Shown piece after piece: positions 34,901 to 42,400 of a stretch of 64,000 nt of DNA. The notes under the pieces are model-generated. The model saw only the letters and a list, made by a program, of their open reading frames with translations, had not been told where the DNA came from and searched no databases. Position 1 is the stretch's first letter. Each line of letters begins with the position of its first letter. The stretch is from contig NC_059084.1 of assembly GCF_020497125.1 (NCBI RefSeq), positions 6,909,501-6,973,500 of the forward strand, in the 5' to 3' direction. The stretch comes from Mauremys mutica. Its lineage: Eukaryota; Chordata; Testudines; Geoemydidae. The position numbers and the translations under genes are program-made.

Positions 34901-37514
34901 GAAACTACAGAATCCAAACCACCAAAAAAGAAAATCAACCTTCTGCTGGTGGCATCTGACTCAGATAATTAAAATGTCCCTAGCCATTCTGGTGCCCTAT
35001 GCAGCCTCCTTGTGGGAGGAGCAGGCCTCCGTGGGGGGGCTGGCCCCAGTCCTCCGTGGGGGGGCAGGAGCAAGCTTGGAGGAGTAGGGGGCAACCCCCC
35101 CCCACAGAACAAGCTTGCGGAGCGGAGCAGGTTGGGGCCGGGTTGTGCCACTTCCTGCTGCCCAGTGAGTACAGGGTCAGGTCCGCATTCCCCCCTGCCC
35201 CTGCACTCATGAGGCAGCGGGAAGTGGAGCAACCCAGCCCCAGCCCCAGCCTGTTCCACTCTGTTCCCCTGGCTCCCAGCCTTGGAGGGCCCAACCCCCG
35301 CCCCAGCAGTCACCGATGGCGCAGCTGGGGCTGGATCGCTGCACTTCCCACTGCTGGTGAGTGCAGGCCTGCCCCCTGCTGCAGTCCTCAGAGGAGTGGG
35401 GGGTGGGGCTGGGGCAGAGCAGAGGCAGGGCAGAGGTGAGGGCTTTGTGGAAGCAGTGGAGTGGGGCGGGGCTGAGGTGGAGAATGTGTGGGCAGAGGCG
35501 GGGTGGTGGGGCAGAGGCTTTGGGGAAGGGGTGGAGTGGGGGGGGCAGAGCAGGGGCTGGAACAGCACGCAGCTGCAGGTGCCCCCAAATTTCCTGCCGC
35601 CCTACACAGCTGCGTACTTTGCGTATGGGTACGGATGGCTCTGTACATGGACGCATGTCCCCTGGAATGGTGGTTGAAGCATGAAGGGACATATCTTTAG
35701 CGCATGTGGCACATAAATAGCTTATAACACGGTGCCATGAGAACACCTGCAACGTGGTGCCATGAGACCATCTGTTCTCACTGTCAGGTAACATTGTAAA
35801 CCAGAAGCGGGCAGCATTATCTCCTGCAAATGTAAACAAACTGGTTTGTCTGAGCAATTGGTTGAACAAGAAGCAGGACTGAGTGGACTTGCAGGCTCGA
35901 AAATTTTACATTGTTTAATTTTTCAATGCACTTTTTTTTACATAGTTCTACATTTTAAGTGCAACTTTCATGATAAAGAGATTGCACTACAGTACTTGTA
36001 TTAGGTGAATTGAAAAATACTCTTTTTTTTACAGTGCAAATACTTGTAATCAAAAATAAATATAAAGTGAGCACTGTACACTTTGTATCCTGTGTTGTAA
36101 TTGAAATCAATATATTTGAAAATGTAGAAAACATCCAAAAATATTTAAATAAATGGTATTCTATTAACAGATTATACATGATTAATTTTTAATTGCTTGA
36201 CAGCCCTCATATATATATATATTTATACACACATCTTTCTGTATGCATATGATGTTATCCAATGATGACGGCCGAGGTGATTTTGACACCCATGCACAAT
36301 GGCCATGTAGCAGTAGCCTTCAGTGGCCTTTTTAGTATATGGTCCCTCCCGGGAGGTGGTGGCGGCGGCGTACAGCACTTCAAGAACGGATTTATTCCCT
36401 AGTCTCTTTTCAAAATGACACCTTAGGGCAGGCACTATGAAGACTAGCATTCGTATGCAGAAGTCTTTGGGGTTGGAGCATTTGTGTCCACAAAGTTTTG
36501 TCCACTGAAAAAGCTGCCCAATTTGTCATAAAATTAAGCTTTAAATTGCAGAAATGTAGTCAAAAATAAAAGTTCTGCCTTCAGCTATATACAAGCAGTA
36601 TCCATTGACTAATGGGCTGTATGTGACCAGTTGAAAATAGAATTTTCTCCTAAAATGCTAACTGATTTGACACACAAAAGTTCACATAAATGGAGGAACA
36701 AATTCTATCCTTCCCTAATAGTTGTGGCAGGTTCTGATTGCAGCAAAACCAACAAGATTCCACAGCAGAAGGGAGCACTATGCTGGGAGCCAACAGAGAT
36801 CTATGTTCATTTAATACTACATTGCAGGGGTTCCTTATGCTCCACTATGAAAATGGGTTTGGGGGATGCAGGTGCGCTGGAGGCACAATTGCAAACATTC
36901 ACTATCAGAACTGTTGGGGTTATAAAAGGGCACATTAGCTGGAAGGGGCTCCTACAGTATTTAGTCAGTAGTAGCAGGCAAATTTTTTCTGCCCAATTAA
37001 ATTGTTTTCTAAACACCTCACAATTGTTAATGTATTTAGCCTCCCAGCATGCCTGTGAGGTAGTGAAACCCTATTATCCCAGTTTTACAGATGGGGAACT
37101 GAGGCACAGAGAGGCTAAGGCCCAGATCCTCAAAGATATTTAGGCACTTAACTCTGCTTAGGTACCTTTGAGGAGTGACTTGCCCGGGGTCAATCAGGCA
37201 GTCTGAGGCAGAGCAGGACATTGAATCCAGGTCTCTCATGGCCCAGGCTAGCACCCTAACCACTGGACCATCATTCCCTCGACAGTTTACCAGTTGCAGG
37301 ATTTGCCCGCCCCTTAGTAGTTTAATAATAATTTACTTAAATATGTATTGCATTAAGCATGATAATAATTACTTTGTATTTTTGGTTTTAGGAATTTGAG
37401 ACTGTGTTCTGTGGTAAAACAGGCAGGAGACTAAAACTAACAAGAGCTGACTCATTAGTAACATGTCCAATGCAGGAAAACATACAGAATACCACAGCAA
37501 TGGAGATCAAGTAA
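25259..37514 (+). CDS. TCFL5: TCFL5, bHLH transcription factor-like 5 (six coding exons)
   Basis: TCFL5 (CHA) is a nuclear bHLH factor with roles in spermatogenesis. Exons 25259-25980, 26933-27119, 27722-27884, 29329-29572, 33356-33497 and 37392-37514 join in frame to 526 residues plus TAA, close to the human protein as I recall it (about 500). The N-terminus has the conserved LSFTTTDLNLVEMTEIEYTQ and HIDFQELRMMLLSE. The basic region RRERHNRMERDRR (residues 426-438) has the class-B H-x3-E-x3-R pattern, followed by RRIRICCDELNLLVPF, a loop and helix 2 (TTLQWTTAFLKYIQE). The start ATG has G at -3. The gene is followed tail to tail by COL9A3, and all internal junctions use GT-AG. Confidence 0.97.
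26311..26471 (+). repeat. CryI-type tRNA-derived SINE of turtles
   Basis: A tRNA-like head ('ggtttgatcatttgcctgct', B-box region 'agggttgtgagttcagttct') is followed by a body ending in a CR1-like tail: 'ggttggactagatgacctcc', 'aggtcccttccaacc' and repeated 'attctatg'. This is the tortoise pol III SINE type of hidden-necked turtles, mobilised by CR1 through the shared tail. The first part of the tRNA head is missing or diverged. It lies in TCFL5 intron 1. Confidence 0.8.
26933..27119 (+). CDS. TCFL5: TCFL5 coding exon 2
   Basis: The acceptor is a long T tract plus AG (26931-26932) and the donor is GTAGAT at 27120. It codes LVTLIRQPAELMGVPLHQQQ through ACSTSGSANPSQTQ. It enters in phase 2 and ends on a whole codon. 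Confidence 0.96.
27722..27884 (+). CDS. TCFL5: TCFL5 coding exon 3
   Basis: Acceptor 'ttccttttcag', donor GTAAAT at 27885. It codes NSGTSCTILEAAKHQDLGLP and FSFCYHQEIESTKQ, ending EQVWIKVG plus one base. The exon is easy to miss because no long ATG-initiated frame covers it. Confidence 0.96.
27885..29328 (+). other. TCFL5: TCFL5 intron 3
   Basis: AT-rich intron. Apart from the Penelope-like 3' end (28306-28668) no other feature is recognised; 28669-29328 is plain sequence leading to the acceptor of exon 4. Confidence 0.7.
28306..28668 (-). mobile_element. Penelope-like element, 3' end with GIY-YIG tail
   Basis: On the - strand 28668 to about 28517 reads RLQRETAELQFICKFDTMSS followed by GLNKDREWLANY and ends at a TGA. 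This is the extreme C-terminus of Penelope-like polyproteins, just after their GIY-YIG endonuclease domain. The rest, including 'agagtcctgtggcaccttat' and 'gggtgaatacccacttcgtc', is the 3' UTR, ending at 'atcagaggggtagcct' near 28306. The element is cut off at its 5' side, as usual for these retroelements. The coding piece lacks an ATG. Confidence 0.8.
29329..29572 (+). CDS. TCFL5: TCFL5 coding exon 4 (basic region)
   Basis: Acceptor 'ttgttttgcaaag', donor GTAATT at 29573. It codes EALCKQAINKRSRSRIRQL and ends with the DNA-binding basic region RRERHNRMERDRR. The intron that follows splits the bHLH domain exactly between the basic region and helix 1. Confidence 0.97.
29799..30425. mobile_element. 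hAT-type element with internal GC-rich tandem units, 627 bp
   Basis: It starts CAGGGGTGAAAGTAA and its right end, reverse complemented, starts CAGAGGTGAAAGTAAG. Flanks are CCTCTATA (29791-29798) and CCTCTACT (30426-30433), 6 of 8 matching. Inside, a unit of roughly 90-130 bp containing 'ccctttaaat', 'cggggctc' and 'gctgc' words recurs about five times with variation. No transposase is present; ORFs in it are by-products of GC content. Confidence 0.75.
31019..32160 (-). mobile_element. CR1 LINE, 5'-truncated, about 1.1 kb
   Basis: The - strand encodes the C-terminal part of the CR1 reverse transcriptase. It begins with a partial GVPQGSVLG motif near 32130 and an open 235-codon frame (32034-31327) with LSDWATKWQMKFNVDKYKV and LEYYIQMWSPHLKKDI, and ends with the 3' UTR near 31019 ('ccggtatggctgttcttatg' on the - strand). 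The active-site motif, usually A-D-D in this family, reads FAEDTK. The 5' half of the element is missing, as is usual for LINE copies. It lies antisense in TCFL5 intron 4. Confidence 0.9.
31327..32034 (-). pseudogene. CR1 reverse transcriptase C-terminal fragment
   Basis: A 235-residue open frame starts inside the RT palm domain and runs through the thumb to the natural C-terminus of CR1 ORF2, without internal stops. It lacks the endonuclease domain and most of RT. The middle Asp of the catalytic triplet is replaced by Glu (AED), so even the fragment has a damaged active site. Confidence 0.85.
32760..32880 (+). repeat. L2/CR1-like LINE 3' tail, second copy
   Basis: 'gaaagctctttgggcaggga' and 'tttgtacagtgccaagcaca' match the tail at 14725-14850. 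It is diverged and short. Confidence 0.5.
33356..33497 (+). CDS. TCFL5: TCFL5 coding exon 5 (helix-loop-helix)
   Basis: Acceptor 'gttgactgtag', donor GTTAAT at 33498. It codes RRIRICCDELNLLVPF, CTADTDKATTLQW and TAFLKYIQERHGDSLKK, the dimerisation helices. There is no ATG in frame at its start, so simple ORF scanning does not reveal it. Confidence 0.97.
34550..35880 (+). pseudogene. hAT transposase remnant, split by an insertion
   Basis: 34550-34972 codes a 140-residue frame with HFKNTFTADLTKCKEGTNV and ATALDPRFKTLKCLPKSERD, a conserved block of hAT transposases, ending ASDSDN. After the insertion the frame resumes near 35646 with MDACPLEWWLKHEGTYL and then, past a frame change and stops, SGNIVNQKRAALSPANVNKL and CLSNWLNKK, the C-terminal dimerisation region. 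The upstream DNA-binding (BED) part and most of the catalytic core are absent. It cannot produce a working enzyme. Confidence 0.8.
34977..35645. mobile_element. GC-rich insertion inside the hAT transposase
   Basis: About 670 bp of very GC-rich sequence starts near 'tccctagccattctggtgcc' and ends near 'ccgccctacacagctgcgta'. It separates two parts of one transposase reading frame, so it arrived after the hAT element. Its own family is not recognised, and the many ORFs in it (both strands) are Gly/Ala/Pro/Arg-rich artefacts of composition. Confidence 0.65.
37035..37282 (-). repeat. MIR-type SINE with internal insertion
   Basis: 'ttttacagatggggaactga' with 'ggcacagagaggctaa' and 'gagtgacttgcccggggtca' is the MIR core in antisense, ending in the tRNA-like head near 'cctaaccactggaccatc'. 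About 50 bases (37121-37170: 'cagatcctcaaagatattta') interrupt it and belong to the recurring 'GATTTTCAAAG' repeat. Confidence 0.75.
37392..37514 (+). CDS. TCFL5: TCFL5 coding exon 6 (C-terminus)
   Basis: Acceptor 'ttttggttttag'. It codes EFETVFCGKTGRRLKLTRAD and SLVTCPMQENIQ, then TTAMEIK and TAA (37512-37514). The MEIK ending matches the TCFL5 C-terminus as I recall it. Confidence 0.97.
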   Translation, partial: EFETVFCGKTGRRLKLTRADSLVTCPMQENIQNTTAMEIK

Positions 37515-37960
37515 TTTGAACTACATACCCAGCGTTTTATGGAAAGTATTGATACCTAATGATGTTCCATAGCAATTATTTTATGTCCACATACTGGACT
37601 TCATCTCCTGTGACTAATTTGAAATTGAAGGATCCAAGAGTGACTTGCAAAATATAATTTGTAAAAATACATAAATAGAACAGTAAAGAAAACATTCTTT
37701 ATTCAAAATGGAAAGATAAATGAATTACCAACAATATTAATTGATCAGTGTCCTCTTAGAGAGCTTTGGGACCAGAAGCAACAAGAAAATGTCATGACAG
37801 CCACTAAATTTTTTTTCCCCCAATAGTTACCAAAATCCATTTTAACTTGATATAATATAGTTAGAAATTGTTATAGACCATCAACCTGTCCTGTTGTATT
37901 TAGTCAGTCATGAATGTACATGCCTGTTAAATGTAAAATAAATAAATAAATAAATAAAGA
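37515..37960 (+). other. TCFL5: TCFL5 3' UTR (probable)
   Basis: AT-rich sequence after the stop codon. The first AATAAA on the + strand is within the AAAT repeat at 37936-37957. The true end was not determined; it may overlap the COL9A3 3' UTR coming from the other strand. Confidence 0.5.
37936..37957. repeat. (AAAT)n repeat containing AATAAA
   Basis: Five tandem AAAT units give overlapping AATAAA hexamers on the + strand about 425 bp after the TCFL5 stop codon. It may act as the TCFL5 poly(A) signal. Confidence 0.6.
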
Positions 37961-38353
37961 TGCCATTATAGTGCCCATTTCACAACTGAAACAGTGAGAA
38001 AATTAAATTGGTTAGCGCTTGTATAATAAGTACACATCTTACAAACATTATTATATGCATTGGAATTCAAATTTGAAGTTCATATTGAACCGTACATCCC
38101 CATAGGACTAAAGAATCATACAATGCTATTGGCATTGCTTTTAAAATACAGTAGTATTTTAAATACTTCTTGCACAAACTATCCAACAATTTTCCTGTAT
38201 TGTTGCTTTAGTCCAAAAGTGGTATACTGTAAACGGTGAATTATTTAAGTGCACAAAATATTTTCATATTAAAAGAGTAGAAATGTCTCTACTTGTTAAT
38301 AAGATGCAATGTTCAGGACAGAAATAGTATATTTTATGAACTGAAAAAGTGGC

Positions 38354-39278
38354 TTTATTAATTTCTTAAAACAGATGATGCTGACAGGTTTTATAGTACA
38401 AAAAAAAGTCACCCCAAAATAAATACTGTTTTAAATCACGGATATTCACAATTTTGCAACAATTTATTTCTAAATAATTCTAATAAAAACAATTGGGGGA
38501 AGATGGGGTTTAGTAGAACAAGCTTTGATGTGTATAATGACAGTTACAACATCACAAAAAAAGGTTAAAAAAATCTCCTTTTATTTTTACAATAGTTCAT
38601 ACAGTAATTTTGGCTGGTGTTGAGAAGAGCATCCTTTCTGACTTGGGATTTTTTTCACAAATTCTGTGCCAATAGCTGAAGTAGAGGGTGTGAAGATGCT
38701 GTTATTGAATATCCTTTATTATAACATGGAAATATACAAAACTCTCCCCTGTAAATTATAATATATACATTACACCCTTTGCTGAGTTAGATTTCAAGAG
38801 TGCAAAGGGTTTAACATTTACTAGCCATGGCAAATGTTTGAGGTACAGTCTAATAATTCATGGTGGACAACAAATATACATGGTCAATGATGTTCAATTA
38901 GTGCCTGAATCACTACTGAATTCAGTGAGCATAGACTCAAACCTTTATGCAAAATAGCCACAAGCTTTTGTACAGTTAGGGAGATGACAGTAAAAGGAGC
39001 AGCGCTTCCTCCTGTAGGTCTCTTCAACAAACTGGGGAGGAAGGGAAAGTGAGACTGATTTGCAGTAAAAATTCTGGAAAATAAGGGGTGAGAGTGGGGA
39101 AGCAATTTTAAGCATCTTTTTAGTAAAGGTTTTTGTCTGATGCTTTCCTGTGTCATGGAACTGAATAACTGTGTCAAAGTCTCCATTTGTTCATTTTAAT
39201 AAAAGGAATATTTGTCCATTTATCACTAGGAGGATTCTGACTCTTTTCATACAATTCACTGTTTACTTAAATATTCAG
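38354..39278 (-). other. COL9A3: COL9A3 3' UTR (probable)
   Basis: AT-rich sequence lies beyond the COL9A3 stop codon. On the - strand AATAAA occurs at 38720-38715, 38585-38580, 38468-38463 and 38359-38354. Which is used cannot be told from sequence. No repeat was recognised. Confidence 0.5.
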
Positions 39279-39472
39279 TCACTTCTCCACTTTTAGTGCT
39301 GAAGATTTTTTGGATCCTCCTCCAACAGCACCCATGCAGGCTGACGTATCACAGATTCCTGGAGTTCCCTGAGCCCCTATTGCACCAGGTAAACCAGGAT
39401 CACCTGGCAGACCGGGTTCACCATGAGCACCATCTCGACCATCTTTACTAATTCCAGTTACACCTGGTGGAC
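39279..39472 (-). CDS. COL9A3: COL9A3 last coding exon (end of COL1, NC1)
   Basis: Acceptor 'cttctttaag' on the - strand. It completes a split Gly codon and codes [20 protein letters not shown], then [18 protein letters not shown] and a basic tail to TGA at 39281-39279. The Cys pair in NC1 is used for interchain bonding in type IX collagen. Confidence 0.96.
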
Positions 39473-42400
39473 CTTAAAGAAGAGAAAAGAAAAATGGTTT
39501 AGGGTGAAATCCTGGCTTTTATTTGCATGTAAAATTTAAAATATTAGGTAGGTATCTGTAAGCTGTAAGAGGGTTATATCTAGTGCTGTATTATGGCTCT
39601 CTGAAGTATAGGATATCTGTAGTAAATAGGGTAATGGTTTGGGCCACAGGCTAAATTCTGCTCTGTTATAATGGTTTAACCCTGGAATAACTGAACTGGA
39701 TTTAGTGGAATTACTTTGGATTTACACTGGTATAGCTGACAGCAGAAGTTTGCCAATTCATAGTTGTTCCTACATATATGTCTGCTTGTTTTGGGGACTA
39801 CCATACTTTGCTGTGGCTGACCATTTCAAAACTGGCTTCTGAGTGAGTCATCTCTCTACTACCACATAACCCAGATTAGCATGGTAACTGTAGAGAGAAA
39901 GAAATTCAGACATAGCGCAAACCACATGCACTATGTCTGAATAGCCTTTATCCTAGCCTATAGTGATTGCTGCCTCCCTGATGTTCAAAAAATGTGTAAG
40001 GCTGGGATTTTCAAAAAAGCCTAAGAGAGTTAAGTGTCCAAACTCCATTGAATTTTAATGGGATTTGAACACCAAATTTCCTTAGGTCCTTTGTACATCT
40101 CAGCCTAAAGTCTTAGGGTACGTCTACACTACGGGATTATTCCGAATTTACATAAACCGGTTTAGCAAAACAGATTGTATAAAATCGAGTGCGCCCGGCC
40201 ACACTAAACACATTAAATCGGTGGTGTGCGTCCACGGTCAGAGGCTAGCGTCGATTTCTGGAGCGTTGCACTGTGGGTAGCTATTCCGTAGCTATCCCAT
40301 AGTTCCCGCAGCCTCCCCCGCCCCTTGGAATTTCCGGGTTGAGATCCCAGTGCCTGATGGGGCAAAAATCATTGTCGCGGGTGGTTCTGGGTAAATGTCA
40401 TCAGTCACTCCTTCCTCTGGGAAAGCAACGGCAGACAAGCATTTCGTGCCTTTTTTCCCTGGATTGCCCTGGCAGACGCCATAGCATGGCAAGCATGGAG
40501 CCTGTTTTGCCTTTCGTGACTGTCACCGTATATGTACTAGATGCCGCTGACAGAGGCGATTCAGCAGCGCTACACAGCAGCATGCATTTGCTTTTGCATG
40601 ACAGCAGAGATGGTTACTAGCCATACTGTACCATCTACCATGCCATAAATTGGCAAAAAGATGATCATGGTTACCAGTCCTTTTGCACTGCACCTTCTGC
40701 TACTGTCATAAGTGCCCCTGGCTGAGATAGCCGGGGGCGCAAAAGCCAAAATTGGGAATGATTCCCTGAGTCAATCCCTCCTTTTTGGTATCTAAAAATA
40801 GAATCAGTCCTGCCTAGAATATGGGTAAAGTGTACTATAGAACCAGTGTATCATAGAACCAGAGAGCACAGCTGCTCTGTGTCAGATCCCGCAGAAATGA
40901 TGAGCTGTATGCTATTCACGGGGTGCTCCTGCAACAACCCCACCTGTTGATTCCGTTCTCCCCCAGCCTTCCTGGGCTACTGTAGCAGTTTCCCCCCACT
41001 TGTGTGATGAAGTAATAAAGAATGCAGGACTTGTTAGTGAGAAATGAGTGGAAGGCAGCCTCCAGCTGCTATGATAGCCCAGACAGGACATTAAGCAGTG
41101 TGGGGGAGAGGAGCCCAGCATCCCGCTGCTAGTCCAGGGACAATTGAATCTTTTCTTTACACATGAAGGGCGGGGGCTGATGGAGCTCAGCCCCCTGTTG
41201 CTATGATGAAGACGGTTACCAGCCATACTGCACCATCTACCAGGAAAAATTAGGAGTTTTTTACACAGGCGCCCTTGATCGACCTCACTGATGCTAGTCA
41301 GCATGGTTACCAGTCCTTTTGCACTACAACATCTGCCAAAAGGCTGATGATGAGGCTGGATATCAGCCATATTGTACCATCAGCCACCCATAGTGGGGGG
41401 GGGGAGCGAGGATGTTGGTGTTGACTGCTGCAGCATCGCGTCTATCTGCAGCATTCAGTAAAGATAGGGTGACATGTAAAAGAGTCAAGAGAGGATTGTT
41501 TTCCCTTTCACTTCTGGGGGTGGGTGGGGGGGTGCGTAAATTGCCGAGCTATGCCCTGAACCACCGCGGACACTGTGTTTGACCCTAGAAGCATTTGGAG
41601 CTCAGCCAAGAATGCAAATGCTTTTCGGAGACTGCAGGACCTGTGGGATAGCTTGAGTCCTCCAGTCCCCGCTCCCTCCCTCCATGAGCGTCCATTTGAT
41701 TCTTTGGCATTCCGTTAGGCTTGTCATGCAGCAGTGCGCTGAGTCCCTCTGCTATGGCGCCTGTCTGGAGATTTTTTAAAAATGATTTTGAATTTCGTCT
41801 TCTGTAACGGAGCTCTGATAGAACAGATTTGCCTGCCCTTACAGCGATCACATCCGCATGGTCCATGCTGGAGCTCTTTCTTTATTTTGATTTTTAACTG
41901 CATCGCCACCCGTGGTGATCGGAGCTCCACGCTGGGCAAACAGGAAATATTCAAAAGTTTGCGGGGCTTTTCCTGTCTACCTGGCCACTGCATCCGAGTT
42001 CAGATTACTGTCCAGAGCGGTCAGTGATGCACTGTGGGATACCACCCGGAGGCCAATACCGTCGATTTGCGGCCACACTAACCCTAATCCGATATGGCAA
42101 TTCCGATATTAGCGCTACTCCTCTCGTTAGGGAGGAGTACAGAAATCGATTTAAAGAGCCCTTTATATCGATATAAAGGGCCTCTTAGTGTGGACAGTTG
42201 TGGCGTTAAATCCGTTTAATGCTCCTAAAACCGGTTTAAACGCGTAGTGTAGACCAGGCCTTAGAGGATCCTCAGCTTGGCTTCTAGTTTTGTACCTGCT
42301 ATCAGTTGAAGGTGAAATAATAGGATTCATGTGGGTTGATTCCCAAAGGCACAAATCAAAGAGTTAAGTACAAAAGCAACTCTCTTTTGCCATTTGGGAA

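Larger units (their letters stand above)
33979..36207 (+). mobile_element. hAT element with long terminal inverted repeats, interrupted
   Basis: The left end 'tagggctgtcgatgaag' mirrors the right end (reverse complement 'gagggctgtcaagc'). The similarity extends inward for about 450-500 bp: 33979-34480 pairs with 35745-36207. Between the arms lies a transposase remnant, cut by a GC-rich insertion at about 34977-35645. Target duplications are not clear. Because the arms overlap the 3' end of the transposase, the left arm carries an antisense copy of that coding sequence. Confidence 0.8.
33498..37391 (+). other. TCFL5: TCFL5 intron 5
   Basis: A 3.9-kb intron. It holds a 2.2-kb hAT element with long inverted arms and a nested insertion, and a MIR-type SINE (37035-37282). 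33498-33978 and 36208-37030 have no recognised feature. Confidence 0.75.

Noticed and set aside
34999..35700. Several long ORFs on both strands between the hAT parts
   Set aside because: They lie in a GC-rich insertion with stops far apart by composition; no motifs, and frames overlap each other.
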